From contig CP036352.1 in NCBI GenBank assembly GCA_007753915.1, positions 62,001-126,000 of the forward strand: a DNA stretch of 64,000 nt. The letters are read 5' to 3'. Positions 38,001 through 46,494 of this stretch are shown here, one piece after another (within the stretch, counting starts at the first letter, position 1; each line of letters begins with the position of its first letter). The position numbers and the translations under genes are program-made. A model generated the notes under the pieces. The model ran no database searches, had not been told where the DNA came from, and saw nothing but the letters and a program-made list of their open reading frames with translations. The DNA comes from Phycisphaerae bacterium RAS2 (GTDB lineage Bacteria; Planctomycetota; Phycisphaerae; UBA1845; UTPLA1).

Positions 38001-38434
38001 TAAAACAGTAGCCGATCGCCCGTCGCGCCGCCGGCGACGAGACCGGCATTCGCCGCGGGAACCCAGTCGCACATCGTCTCGCCGTCGGGATGATGGGTGA
38101 CGCGCCGGGGCGGGCCGCCCTCGACCGGCACGACGTACAAATCTCTATTGCCGTCGTAATTCCCCACAAAGGCGAGTTGAGCGCCGTCGGGGCTGAACCG
38201 TGGGAACAACTCTGTCCCCGGCGGGCTGGCCAGCGGCGTCGCCGTGCCGCCATCGCGCGAGACGACCCAGATGTCGTTCGCGTACACGAACGCGATCTTG
38301 TCGCGGCTTACGTCGGGATAGCGCAGCATCCCGCCATGCGGCTGGACCTGCGCCCGCGCCGAAAGAGCAAACATGAACACAAACAGGAAGGGGCAACAGA
38401 ATTGGAACGCGCGGGAAGCTACCAAGCGGTGCAT
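35030..38434 (-). CDS. tri: Tricorn protease homologue
   Basis: A 1134-aa exported protein. After a signal peptide (FQFCCPFLFVFMFALSARA) come two beta-propellers made of WD/TolB-like repeats (FSPDGAQLAFVGNYDG, WSPDGKWIAYFSDATGEYE). A low-complexity linker rich in Ala, Thr, Gln, Pro and Ser follows near residues 570-620, then a PDZ domain and the C-terminal protease core. Catalytic candidates are His788 (ELNAGHTYYGG) and Ser1014 (AGSGGDAFP), with EGHGVDPDMEV near the end. Tricorn trims peptides released by other proteases. GAGGAGG stands seven bases before ATG at 38434, which decides the start over an open upstream frame. Confidence 0.9.
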   Translation of the reverse strand: MHRLVASRAFQFCCPFLFVFMFALSARAQVQPHGGMLRYPDVSRDKIAFVYANDIWVVSRDGGTATPLASPPGTELFPRFSPDGAQLAFVGNYDGNRDLYVVPVEGGPPRRVTHHPDGETMCDWVPAANAGLVAGGATGDRLLFYTNGLAGLRRQMQLFTVDASGGMPVKLPVPYGATAAISADGEWLAYTPHTTDFRTWKRYRGGMATDIWLFNLKTKQSKQMTTWEGTDTQPMWQGQTVYYLSDAGPEHRQNIWSYDTASGRTQQHTNYKDFDIKWASNGPGANGEGEIVFQVGAELRLFNLGAKSDKVVSVTIPGDRPKLRPRRVDVAGNMPALDISATGKRAVVEARGDIWTLPAEHGSPRNLTRSSGVFDRDPMWSPDGKWIAYFSDATGEYELYRRSADEKGEPEQLTKGSKTFYYAPIWSPDSKHIALTDKAGNILLCDVEKKETKAIDTDPWANAPRISWSRDSGWIAYPKNGLNRQSAIYLYEMASGKVHQVTTGMFNDWAPTFDRAGDYLYFASNRAWNSPRYEDIGTTFVYNETALLYVVPLRKDVKLPFAPKSDEEPATTQPATSQPASSQTADSQPASSPTSTQASQPGEKKDEKKPVIIELEEFERRAVQLEIKRGSFGNLAVAHDAKLIFSRFAGRGAETEPSIRIFDLADEKKEENTVLAGAAFFAISPDGKKLLVRKDNKMAIVDPAKDQKLDKSISTAGMGSMVSPREEWKQILTEVWRLQRDYFYDPHMHGVDWEAVYKRYAAMLADCASREDVGFVAAEMISELNAGHTYYGGGDLEGQPSVSVGMLGCDFELVKGDTAAYRIARIHEGAPWDSDARGPLSQPGVDVKVGDYLLAVNRMPVDTARDPWASFQGLADQTVTLTVSDKATMDDKARDVVVKLLSDESNLRYRAWIERNRAYVAEKTDGKVGYIYVPNTGVDGQNDLFRQFYGQMDKGALIIDERWNGGGQIPTRFIELLNRPITNYWARRDGHDWPWPPDSHQGPKCMLINGLAGSGGDAFPAYFRQSGLGKLIGMRTWGGLIGISGNPGLIDGAFTTVPTFGYYKKDGTWGIEGHGVDPDMEVVDDPALMVDGGDPQLDAAIAHMLGELQRNPYRAPNRPTYPDRSGMGIREEDK

Positions 38435-38557
38435 CGATCCTCCTCGAATTAGAAAGGTCGCCGCCAAGAGCATAACCGCTCCGGCTCGATTCGAGCAGGA
38501 GGATCGATTCGGTTCTTGCACGAGGAAACGCAAGGAATGGGGCCGGGCACAGCGGGG

Positions 38558-39496
38558 TCAGACGTGCATCAGTTCATCGCGGCACGGCGTTTTCGCGAGC
38601 GACGATACCGGCACGGCGCAGGGATCTGCAACGCTCGCCCGCCTGGCAAGCCGGCGGCGAAACCGCCGACCGATCCACAAGACACACAACGCGCCGGCCA
38701 CGCCGAAATTCAGCACGACCATGCATGTGTATTTAGGATAAGTGTACCAGAGTGGTCGCACGGGAAGGTAGGGGCCGTTCTCGCCCCAGATGGCGACCAG
38801 CGTTTTGTAGACCGGCCAGCGCAGTGCGCCCAACCACTTGTAATTGAAATAATAGGCGTGGTCGAAATTGTACAGGTCATGGGGCAAGGCGATGGTGACT
38901 TCCTTGCCCTTCGGCCCCCAGCCGTAAGCAAAGCCAGTCACGGCGTTGCGTAGAAACAACTCGCGATCCTTTTGCAATTCCTTGAGCGTCGCCGGTCTGC
39001 CGTCTTCGTGCTGATAAATGACCCCGTTTGTGGGTCCGACGATTCCCTGCGTTCCGGCGTAGTCCACTTCCACCACCGAGTGCCGGCCGTACAGGCGAGG
39101 GCCGTGTTGAACGACCATTCGCGAACTGATCCCATGTGCGGCGAGCAGCGCCATGAAGGCGCGGCTGTTGGACTGGCATGGGCCGATGTGATGCGTGCCA
39201 TATTCGAGCGTCGGTCGCGGTCCGGTGCGAAACGGATTGTAAAGGAAGTTCAGCCGTACCCAGAAAGGAAAGCGATCGACTTCCTCGGGCGTTGGATGGT
39301 AGATCTCTTCATGCACATAGCGCGTGACGGCCCGGACAACCTCGATATCCGGCGTGCCAGGCGGAGCGATTTTGTACGCGATATCGCGAATGAAGGCGCG
39401 GTCCATCTGCGCGCTGACATAGAGTGTCGCGTTGACGACAACCACTGACGCAAAGATGACGCGAGCCGCGTAGTTCGGATTGCGAGCGCGATTCAC
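38558..39496 (-). CDS. Membrane-anchored transglutaminase-like protein
   Basis: A protein of about 312 aa with an N-terminal membrane helix (YAARVIFASVVVVNATLYV), a periplasmic domain, and a second helix near the C-terminus (YTCMVVLNFGVAGALCVLWIG). The middle has a transglutaminase-like pattern: Cys in HIGPCQSNSRAFMALLAAHGI and His in YGRHSVVEVDYAG. This fold serves as a cysteine protease or acyl-transfer enzyme; the third catalytic residue is not obvious. The start is uncertain: TTG at 39565 would add 23 residues, and I chose GTG at 39496. The SGNH-hydrolase gene lies upstream on the same strand. Confidence 0.6.
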   Translation of the reverse strand: MNRARNPNYAARVIFASVVVVNATLYVSAQMDRAFIRDIAYKIAPPGTPDIEVVRAVTRYVHEEIYHPTPEEVDRFPFWVRLNFLYNPFRTGPRPTLEYGTHHIGPCQSNSRAFMALLAAHGISSRMVVQHGPRLYGRHSVVEVDYAGTQGIVGPTNGVIYQHEDGRPATLKELQKDRELFLRNAVTGFAYGWGPKGKEVTIALPHDLYNFDHAYYFNYKWLGALRWPVYKTLVAIWGENGPYLPVRPLWYTYPKYTCMVVLNFGVAGALCVLWIGRRFRRRLARRASVADPCAVPVSSLAKTPCRDELMHV

Positions 39497-39762
39497 TTTT
39501 TTGACCCAACTCCAGGCTACCCACTGCTGCGTCGAGCCGTGGAAGATGGCAATCGACGCACCCAATACTCCAAGTCGCCTTATTCTATTCGCAGGCGAAC
39601 GGTCAGCGACCCTAATTTTTCGCTAGATTGTGCTGGTTCTTCACGATCGGAATCGCGCGCCCCATGGGCGATTCCGCAGCCAATGCTCGGATTCGCGCAA
39701 TCGCCGGGAGCCGCCGCGAGTTCTCGGGCCTGTCGTCAGTCGCGCGTCGCCCCCGCAAGCAC

Positions 39763-41151
39763 CTATTGGCGACCAATGTTGTCTGTTATTCCGCCCGGCC
39801 CGCGCAGCCATTTCAATATGGTGTCGGCGAAAACCTGATTGCCCAGTTCGTTGAAATGTTTGTCGTGGCCCCAGTGTGTCATGTGGCCGGCGTGATGCGA
39901 TGCCAGCAGCGCATCAGATAGACAAACATAGTTAATTGAATGGCTTGAGCAATAGGCCTTGAGGCGTTGCGAAATGGGTTCCTCCGCGTTGCTGTAGTAA
40001 AGGCACGCGTCCACAACCACCAATCGGGCGCCGGCGGCCGAGACGGATCGATTCAGTTCAAGGAGAATCCGCTCGTTGAGCCGCAGTGCCTGCTCGTCCA
40101 GCGGGGAGGTAACCGGCAGAGGATGAAACTTCCATTGGATTCCCATCAGCATCTCGTGGGCACCGGCGGCGATTCGATGTACCAGGAATGACTTCCTCGG
40201 CCGCTTGCGCGTTCGTCCACCGCCAAAGCGGCTTTGAATCAAGTCCGCCTGGGCCGCTTCAAACTTGGCCAGGTCCTGCGGAGGGTCCCAGGCCAGCCGG
40301 TCCTCCTCGATTCGAAACGTCGGCCGCACGCGCAACGACTCCTGGCTCGCGCCGGGAAAGGCGCCGCGCTCCATCGGCGTTACGGTTCGGATCATGTGGA
40401 GTCCCGCTACGTAAACAAAGACTATGTCGGGGCGGTAGGGGCGAACGCGCGTTTCCCAGTTCAGAAACATCTGTCCAAGTCCGTAATTCGAAACGCCGAA
40501 GTTCAGGACCTCAAATCTCCGACCGCCCGGCTTGTTCAGCGATTCTTCCGCCAGCCGTGTTGCCGTCAGATCTGATGGCACCTGAAGGGCTTCCACCATC
40601 GAGTCACCGATGACCGCAATCCGCGTTGAGCCCGGCGTTTTCTCCCGTGCGCGCTCAAGATCGTGAAACCCCTCGGAGTTCAACTTGATCGGCACGCTGA
40701 AATCGCGTGCATACCATTCGTGCCCGGCCCAGGTGAACTCAAGCTCCGGAACCGGTCGCCAACCCAGAATCGGGTCGGGCTTCAAGTGAAGCACTTCGTA
40801 GGACGGCTTGAGGGTGACATAAAACTGCCCGGCCAGCTCGGTGACGCCCAGCGCCAGGATCAGTCCAGTCGCCGGCACCATCAGCACCGCTCTTCGACCC
40901 CGAAAGCGGATCCAGAAGAACAGCGCGAGCCAGGTTCCAAGCCCGCCCACAGCCATCATCGCGACATAGGCGATCGACCAGCGACCCAACACCCAGGCTT
41001 CATTGGATCGTCGGGTAGCCATGGCCGCGACGACCAATGCGCCCGCAACCAGCGCGGGCAGCATGGCCCCGGAGCTGTTTGCAGTCGCGCGCGGCGGCAT
41101 GGACGGCGTCAAGGAGGAGTGGTGCGGCGGGCCGCCGTGATCAGGATTCAT
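39763..41151 (-). CDS. Membrane SGNH/GDSL hydrolase
   Basis: A 462-aa protein with three N-terminal hydrophobic helices (about residues 28-46, 57-79 and 88-110) and a C-terminal SGNH hydrolase domain. The nucleophile block is IAVIGDSMVEALQV, the second block NFGVSNYGLGQ, and the catalytic Asp/His pair DKHFNELGN near residue 440. Such enzymes add or remove acyl groups on cell-surface glycans or lipids, as in AlgX/AlgJ-like proteins. The gene lies about 200 bases upstream of the transglutaminase-like gene, so the two may act on the same envelope polymer. Confidence 0.75.
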   Translation of the reverse strand: MNPDHGGPPHHSSLTPSMPPRATANSSGAMLPALVAGALVVAAMATRRSNEAWVLGRWSIAYVAMMAVGGLGTWLALFFWIRFRGRRAVLMVPATGLILALGVTELAGQFYVTLKPSYEVLHLKPDPILGWRPVPELEFTWAGHEWYARDFSVPIKLNSEGFHDLERAREKTPGSTRIAVIGDSMVEALQVPSDLTATRLAEESLNKPGGRRFEVLNFGVSNYGLGQMFLNWETRVRPYRPDIVFVYVAGLHMIRTVTPMERGAFPGASQESLRVRPTFRIEEDRLAWDPPQDLAKFEAAQADLIQSRFGGGRTRKRPRKSFLVHRIAAGAHEMLMGIQWKFHPLPVTSPLDEQALRLNERILLELNRSVSAAGARLVVVDACLYYSNAEEPISQRLKAYCSSHSINYVCLSDALLASHHAGHMTHWGHDKHFNELGNQVFADTILKWLRGPGGITDNIGRQ

Positions 41152-41330
41152 GTGAGTAGACTATCCGCCCAGGATCGAAGTGGCGAGCGGTCGCGGGAGC
41201 GCCAGCTTGCGATTATCATGAGTCAGACAAGTCGCTTTGCCATGGGATCGGCCCGGGCTGGCCCTCGGTCGAAAACTCCGAGTGCCGTTGATGTCCCCGG
41301 AGCGTGGAATACCAATCGGAGGTTTGCAGC

Positions 41331-41669
41331 GTGAGTGGGCTTCAATGTCAGGTGCGTCGTCACGACAAGGGATTCGTGGCGCGGTTGGCGGGAACGTTCG
41401 GCTCCGCGGAGGCGGGCACGCTGGACCAGGAGTTGGTTCCGGCGCTGGGAGCCGCGCCGGGTCGAGTCATCCTCGATCTGTCCGGGCTGGAGATGCTCGG
41501 CAGCGCCGGGGTCGGCGCGATGCTCAAGCTGCGCCGCAAGGTGGACGAAGCCGGCGGCAAGCTCGTGCTGGCCGACGTGCCGGAGAACATCATGAAGATC
41601 CTTGAGTTCTCCGAATTGCATCGTGTGTTCACGACAGCCATGTCGGTGGACAGCGCGATGCATGATTAG
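41331..41669 (+). CDS. STAS-domain anti-sigma factor antagonist
   Basis: A 112-aa protein consisting of a single STAS domain. LDLSGLEMLGSAGVGAMLKL (about residues 46-65) carries the conserved Ser that partner kinases phosphorylate, and LVLADVPENIMKILEFSEL follows. Such proteins bind RsbW-type kinases and release sigma factors, or act in other signalling modules. GTG at 41331 with a GGAGG site nine bases upstream is preferred to the ATG at 41304. No kinase or phosphatase partner is adjacent. Confidence 0.85.
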   Translation: MSGLQCQVRRHDKGFVARLAGTFGSAEAGTLDQELVPALGAAPGRVILDLSGLEMLGSAGVGAMLKLRRKVDEAGGKLVLADVPENIMKILEFSELHRVFTTAMSVDSAMHD

Positions 41670-41670
41670 C

Positions 41671-41688
41671 GCGTCCTGAATTGGACGC
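41671..41688. terminator. Terminator-like hairpin between convergent genes
   Basis: GCGTCC, loop TGAATT, GGACGC directly follows the STAS stop and precedes the convergent phosphoesterase stop. There is a 6-bp perfect stem with no T tract on either side, so a rho-independent role is uncertain. Confidence 0.35.
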
Positions 41689-41734
41689 TCGGCATCGCAA
41701 ACGAAACCGGCGTTGCCGCGTTGAGCTTTCGATC

Positions 41735-42772
41735 TCACGGTTGCGAATCGGTCTCAACCGCCTGCCAGCCGTAATCGAAATACTGATGTAAAAATGTTCC
41801 GTCGGGGCGCACGTCGATGATGCCGAAGCCCTCCTCGACGCCGCGGTGCGGCCCCTTCCACCACTTGGCGCAGACCGCGCCGTCGTTGATGAACGTGATG
41901 CCGTTCAACTCGCACCGGTCGCGCTCGTGAATGTGCCCCGACAGACACAGTTGCACGTTGCGCGTCTGGTAGAGCGGCAAGCGCTTCGGCCCGTCGCTGC
42001 AAATGAGCGAGTTTTGCAGCTTCCAGTGGATGCCGTCGATCAGATGATCGTGGCCGTAGGGCGTTGCGGAGACAGTCGGGATGTGCTCGCAGGTGATGAT
42101 CGGCGTGGCCGGGTCGGTCGCGCCGAACTCGGCCTTCAGCCAGTCGAATTGTTCGCCATCGACGAAGCCCTGGTAGGGGTAGCGGGTCGTGCCGCCGGGC
42201 TGGAGATTGTCGAGACAGAAGAACCGCCAGCCTTTGTGCGCAAAGGTGTGCCACGTTCGAGGCAGCCCCAGCTCGTCGCAATAAAGCGCCTTGCCGTAGC
42301 CGGCGGCGTCGGGCTTGAGGCCGCTCTTCTCCGACCAGCCGAGGATGTCATGGTTGCCGATGGTGTGGTAAGCCGGCAGGTCGATGTGGTCGGCGAGGAC
42401 TTTCTTGAAGAGCGCGAACTGCGCGCGGGCCTTTTCGCGGTCGACTTCCAGCGCGTCCCAGATAAGGTCGCCGCCGGTGAGGATGAAATCGGGCTTGGGC
42501 TTCAGCGCGCCCGCTGCCTTGAGCGCCGCGGCGAAACCCTTGTCGCCGTGCCGCTCGGTCGTGAGGTGGATGTCGGTGAAGTGGACGAATCGAAAGGCCT
42601 GCGGCCGCGCGGCGGTGGCGCTCCCTCGCGGTGCACCGGTTTGATCGCCGTTTCCTCCTGCGCCGGCCAATTCCATCGCCCGCGCGATCGGCGCGAGCGG
42701 ATCAATCGCAGCGGTCGCAGCCCCGGCGACGGCAGCTTTCAGTAATTCGCGTCGAGTTGGATTGGCGGGCAT
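41735..42772 (-). CDS. Tat-exported metallophosphoesterase
   Basis: A 345-aa calcineurin-like phosphoesterase. The start has a twin-arginine signal (NPTRRELLKAAVAGAATAA). Metal and active-site motifs appear in order: HFTDIHL, TGGDLIWD, TIGNHDILGW, CEHIP and LSGHIHERD. It hydrolyses a phosphoester in the periplasm or at the surface; the substrate is unknown. ATG at 42772 (MPANPTRRE) puts the Arg pair near the N-terminus and is preferred to the ATG seven codons earlier. Convergent with the STAS gene. Confidence 0.9.
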   Translation of the reverse strand: MPANPTRRELLKAAVAGAATAAIDPLAPIARAMELAGAGGNGDQTGAPRGSATAARPQAFRFVHFTDIHLTTERHGDKGFAAALKAAGALKPKPDFILTGGDLIWDALEVDREKARAQFALFKKVLADHIDLPAYHTIGNHDILGWSEKSGLKPDAAGYGKALYCDELGLPRTWHTFAHKGWRFFCLDNLQPGGTTRYPYQGFVDGEQFDWLKAEFGATDPATPIITCEHIPTVSATPYGHDHLIDGIHWKLQNSLICSDGPKRLPLYQTRNVQLCLSGHIHERDRCELNGITFINDGAVCAKWWKGPHRGVEEGFGIIDVRPDGTFLHQYFDYGWQAVETDSQP

Positions 42773-42840
42773 TGCGGATTGCTCCAACGGCACTAGAAAG
42801 CTACTAGGAATCCCATGCGATGCAAAGCGGCACTTGCTTT

Positions 42841-43776
42841 CTAATCGCCAGGGACGTTATTCGCTTGCTTCCCAACGGGTTGAGTGGTGGGGGGCGTTTG
42901 CTTGGACTTGTGATTGAGGACGCTTGCTAACAGGTCAGCGATGATCAAGCGACGCGTGTTCGAAATCCTCGCATTTTTGAACGCGTTGCTGCTGCTGATG
43001 AATCCTGCGTGCACTAGCGCCAGATGAAACAGATCTCTGTCTGGGCGAAGACTCTCGTCTTCCAAGACGATCTTGAGTATCGCTTCGAAGTTAGGCGAAT
43101 CAGGCCGGGAATAACTAAGGTACATCAATCTCGGCAGTCCGGGTGTCTTGGCGAGCCCTTCGATCGTTGCGTCCAGTTTCTGAGCAAGGTCGGGCTGCGG
43201 TCCTCCACGGCCCTTGATTGAGTCTACCACGTAGGCAAGGAGTGTTTGATTCATGCCGGCGAGGTCAGCTTTCTTAAACCAATTCAACAGCAGTTCGCGG
43301 GGGAGTACGCCGACGAACACAGAAGCACCGGTTTCGGTGACAGAAGATAGCCGCATCGTGGAGGCCATCATTTGATCAAACGTGGGTTGGGGTCGAGGCC
43401 TGGCAAGCTCCGCAACGGCGTCGCCACTCAACTGCAGGCTCGCGCCTTCGTCGAGTTGAAGGACAATGCGTGATGCCGCCTCAAGACAGTCTTCGGGCGA
43501 GACCTTTCGCAAGCCTAAAAAGCCTGCATAGACGAGGACCGGGTGCTTTCGCTGCCGTGTCATTTCCCAAAAGAGTGTCTTGTTTCTGGCAGTTATCGCG
43601 GAGCTGTACGGGGGAATCGCAGCAAATAGCTGATAATCTTCATGGCCTTGGCCCGTCTCAAGGCATCTCCATGCCGCTCGCGCCAAGTCTTCCCACGAAT
43701 CAATGAAGGGCTCGTCTGCTACAGCCAGGCCTGTGCCCAATAGAACGAGGACGGCGATCCATCTTGAACCAGCCAT
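42841..43776 (-). CDS. Secreted hypothetical protein
   Basis: A 311-aa protein with a signal peptide (WIAVLVLLGTGLAVADE). The rest is helical and HEAT-like in texture (LARAAWRCLETGQGHEDY, AILKIVLEDESLRPDRD), and the tail is Thr/Gln/Pro-rich (KQTPPTTQPVGKQ), as in other exported proteins of this genome. GAGGAG precedes ATG at 43776. No family is recognised. Confidence 0.6.
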   Translation of the reverse strand: MAGSRWIAVLVLLGTGLAVADEPFIDSWEDLARAAWRCLETGQGHEDYQLFAAIPPYSSAITARNKTLFWEMTRQRKHPVLVYAGFLGLRKVSPEDCLEAASRIVLQLDEGASLQLSGDAVAELARPRPQPTFDQMMASTMRLSSVTETGASVFVGVLPRELLLNWFKKADLAGMNQTLLAYVVDSIKGRGGPQPDLAQKLDATIEGLAKTPGLPRLMYLSYSRPDSPNFEAILKIVLEDESLRPDRDLFHLALVHAGFISSSNAFKNARISNTRRLIIADLLASVLNHKSKQTPPTTQPVGKQANNVPGD

Positions 43777-44048
43777 GTGTTATCTCCTCAACCGAGGCAT
43801 GATTATCTCTGCCGCACTTCGGGCGTATCAAAGATGCGTTGGCTCTTACAGAACTCTCAACATTGGTCCCGCATTCCGGACAACAGCACACGTGATCGTC
43901 ACAGAAAAGGCACCCCAGCAAGACCCTTGAAGTTGTTCGACGATATCAATTGCGGAGCGCAGCGCACGATGCGAGAACACCGCGCTCGGGGACGCAGCAA
44001 ATGTCTCGTGGAAGCCCTGACCTCCGAGCCCTGCGCCTCAAGCCTCAA

Positions 44049-45116
44049 TCACGCCTCAAACAATGGCGCGGTTTCGTTCGGCGCAGCCCCCATTGTGCTT
44101 TGCGCCGGCGTGTACGGCCGTTTCAGGTGCAGGCAGGCGGCTTGTGTCGCGCAGCGGCCCTGCCGCGTGCGCGTGACAAAGCCGATCTGAAGCAGAAACG
44201 GCTCGACCACGTCCTCCAGAGTGTCACGATCCTGTCCCATTGTGGCGGCGAGGGCTTCAATGCCGGCTGGCCCGCACTGGTAAACGTCAATCAGCGCCGC
44301 CAGAAACGCGCGATCGAGCTTGTCCAGCCCCAGTTCGTCGATCTCCTCGATGGCCAGCGCCTGCTGCACGACCGCCGCGCTCAATTTCCCGTTTGCACGC
44401 ACCTGGGCGTAGTCCCGCGCGCGGCGCAGCAGCCGATTGGCGACGCGCGGGGTGCCGCGCGACCTCGCGGCAATGGCTGCCAGCGCGCCCGGCTCGGCCG
44501 GGGCATCGAGCTTTTCGGCCGAGCGCCGGAGTATCTCCACGAGATCGTCCGCCGAGTAGAAGTCGAGGTGATAGCGCAGCCCGAAGCGGTCGCGCAGCGC
44601 CGCGGAGAGCATCCCCGCGCGCGTCGTCGCGCCGATGAGCGTGAAGCGCTTGAGTTGAAAGTTCACGGTGCGACCGCCGAGGCCGCCCTCGATGGTGTAG
44701 TCGACGCGGAAGTCTTCCATCGCGGGGTAGAGGAACTCTTCTACAACGGTGTTCAGCCGGTGAATCTCGTCGATGAACAGCACGTCGCCCTCGTCGAGGT
44801 TGGTCAGCGTGCTCATCAGCTCGCCCTGGCGCGTGATGGCCGGGCCGCTGGTGACGCGGATTCGGTCGGCGACGCCCATTTCTTCCGCGATAACGTGCGC
44901 GAGCGTGGTCTTGCCTAGGCCGGGTGGGCCGTCGAGGAGGACATGTTCGAGCGGTTCGCGGCGCTTCGTCGCAGCCGCAAGGGCGATGCGAAGCTGCTCG
45001 ATCACCTGACGCTGGCCGATGCACTCGTCGAGCCGGCGCGGGCGGAGGGCCCAGTTGACCGTCTCCTCGCGGGTGTCGTCGGCGGCCTCGGCGGATATGA
45101 TTCGTTCGCGCGGCAT
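44049..45116 (-). CDS. ruvB: Holliday junction helicase subunit RuvB
   Basis: A 355-aa AAA+ motor that drives branch migration with RuvA. Visible are LRPRRLDECIGQRQVIEQL, Walker A GPPGLGKTTLAH (about residues 49-60), Walker B DVLFIDEIHRL, sensor LIGATTRAG and Arg finger region LRDRFGL. The C-terminal winged helix ends in GFVTRTRQGR, followed by about 35 extra residues. ATG at 45116 (MPRERIISAEA) is the usual start. It lies about 90 bases after ruvA with a repeat hairpin between. Confidence 0.97.
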   Translation of the reverse strand: MPRERIISAEAADDTREETVNWALRPRRLDECIGQRQVIEQLRIALAAATKRREPLEHVLLDGPPGLGKTTLAHVIAEEMGVADRIRVTSGPAITRQGELMSTLTNLDEGDVLFIDEIHRLNTVVEEFLYPAMEDFRVDYTIEGGLGGRTVNFQLKRFTLIGATTRAGMLSAALRDRFGLRYHLDFYSADDLVEILRRSAEKLDAPAEPGALAAIAARSRGTPRVANRLLRRARDYAQVRANGKLSAAVVQQALAIEEIDELGLDKLDRAFLAALIDVYQCGPAGIEALAATMGQDRDTLEDVVEPFLLQIGFVTRTRQGRCATQAACLHLKRPYTPAQSTMGAAPNETAPLFEA

Positions 45117-45173
45117 GGGGAAAGGGTAACACGAATGCCTGATAGCGTGAACCGCCACAAACCCTCACCCCGG

Positions 45174-45196
45174 CCCTCTCCCTGAAAGGGGGAGGG
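45174..45196. repeat. Intergenic hairpin repeat between ruvA and ruvB
   Basis: CCCTCTCCCT, loop GAA, AGGGGGAGGG: a 10-bp stem with one G-T pair, preceded by ACCCTCACCCCGG. This text recurs between genes in many unrelated bacteria. It may act as a weak attenuator between ruvA and ruvB. Confidence 0.6.
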
Positions 45197-45207
45197 AGTG
45201 CGGCGCG

Positions 45208-45840
45208 TCAGCGTTCCGCGCCGGCGCGAATGCGATAGGCGGCTTTCACCCACTCATCGGGCGCGGCGATGTCGCCGTGGAGCTGCGCGGCGCGGGCGAT
45301 CCACCGCTCGGCATCCGTGCGACTGTCGCCCCAGGCGACGATGATCTCAATCGCGTCGCGCTGCTGCGGCGTGAACGGGCCGGCGGCCGCGGGCGGAATG
45401 CCGCCGGCGGCGAGTGCGTGCTCGCGCAGCTTGCCGCGCAGTTCGGCGATGATCTGCTCGGCCATGCGCTTGCCGATGCCGGGCAGCCGTGCCAGCGCAG
45501 CGGCATCGCCCGACTCGATGAATGCGGCGATTTGAGCGGCGGGGGCCGCCAGCGCCCGGAGCGCCTTGCGCACGCCGACGCCCTTGACGGTAATGAGTTG
45601 TCGAAAGAACACGCGATCTTCGGCATGCATGAAACCGATCATGCGCGGCGTCAGGTTGCCGCCGGCGGCATTGCCTTCGAGGTACTCCAGTGTGTGGAGT
45701 TGAATCGTGCCCCCGCGCGACGCGGCCAGCTCCGGCAGCGCGTAGGCCGGCACGAGCACTTCGCGAGCGAGGCCGTCATGCTCGATGACGACGGACTCGT
45801 CGCCGGCGTCGGTCAGTGTGCCGCGCAGCTTAACGATCAT
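45208..45840 (-). CDS. ruvA: Holliday junction subunit RuvA
   Basis: A 210-aa protein that binds four-way junctions and recruits RuvB. It has an N-terminal OB fold (MIVKLRGTLTDAG), two helix-hairpin-helix motifs (LITVKGVGVRKALRAL and LARLPGIGKRMAEQIIAEL), and a C-terminal RuvB-binding domain (about 160-205). Six bases separate it from the ruvC stop, so ruvC, ruvA and ruvB form one operon. Confidence 0.96.
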   Translation of the reverse strand: MIVKLRGTLTDAGDESVVIEHDGLAREVLVPAYALPELAASRGGTIQLHTLEYLEGNAAGGNLTPRMIGFMHAEDRVFFRQLITVKGVGVRKALRALAAPAAQIAAFIESGDAAALARLPGIGKRMAEQIIAELRGKLREHALAAGGIPPAAAGPFTPQQRDAIEIIVAWGDSRTDAERWIARAAQLHGDIAAPDEWVKAAYRIRAGAER

Positions 45841-45846
45841 GGCTGG

Positions 45847-46494
45847 TCAGGCTCCTGCCGCGTGGCGCTTGTCGGAATCCCGCCTCAACGTCGCGACCGC
45901 GGCCCGGAGGGTGCGTCCTCGACGAACCGGCGCTTCTCGACCGCGCGATCTTGACGCATCATTCAAGTCCGCCCCTCGGGCTTCGACTCGCGGAGCGGCG
46001 CTCATGGCGGCGCACCACGCAATGGCCATCGCATCGGCCACGTCGGCCGGCTCGGGCATGCTTCGCAGCTTGAACGTGGATGCGATGGCGCGTTGCATCT
46101 GAATCTTGCTCGCGTGGCCGTTGCCGGTGAGCGTCTTCTTCACGGCGGTCGCGGGAAGGCTGGCGACGGCGATGCCGCGCCGTGCGGCGGCGAGCAGGAT
46201 CACGCCGCGCGCGTGGCCCATGAGAATCGCGGTGCGCGGGTGTTTGTAGTGCGCGTACAGCTCTTCGACGGCGACAAGGCGAACGCGGTGCTCGGCGAGA
46301 ATCTCATTCAGGCCTGCGTCGATTTCGGCCAGCCGTTCAGCGAGCGGCCGGTTGGCAGCGGTACGAATGACGCCGGCATCGACGACGCGCGGAGCGAGCG
46401 AGCCGGGCGACGCCGCGAGGATCGCATAGCCGGTGCAATTCAGACCGGGGTCAATCCCGAGAACCAGCGAGGCGGCGCGATGGGCGGCGGTCAT
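45847..46494 (-). CDS. ruvC: Holliday junction resolvase RuvC
   Basis: A 215-aa endonuclease that cuts Holliday junctions symmetrically. The acidic active site is seen as Asp in LGIDPGLNCTGYA, Glu in VAVEELYAHY and Asp residues in ADVADAMAIAWC. The C-terminus is extended by about 45 basic residues (SRGREAPVRRGRTLR) beyond the usual length. ATG at 46494 overlaps the cysS stop by four bases, which favours it over the ATG at 46506. Confidence 0.95.
   Translation of the reverse strand: MTAAHRAASLVLGIDPGLNCTGYAILAASPGSLAPRVVDAGVIRTAANRPLAERLAEIDAGLNEILAEHRVRLVAVEELYAHYKHPRTAILMGHARGVILLAAARRGIAVASLPATAVKKTLTGNGHASKIQMQRAIASTFKLRSMPEPADVADAMAIAWCAAMSAAPRVEARGADLNDASRSRGREAPVRRGRTLRAAVATLRRDSDKRHAAGA

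Noticed and set aside
39690-39710. Near match to the uvrA palindrome (CGGATTCGCGCAATCGCCGG)
   Set aside because: The arms are shorter and shifted, and the CTSTTTG flank is absent.
43700-43921. Cys-rich 73-codon frame on the minus strand with zinc-ribbon texture
   Set aside because: It would need a TTG start, has no ribosome site, and overlaps the ribosome site and signal peptide of the gene starting at 43776. It may be a decayed fragment, but I cannot support it as a gene.
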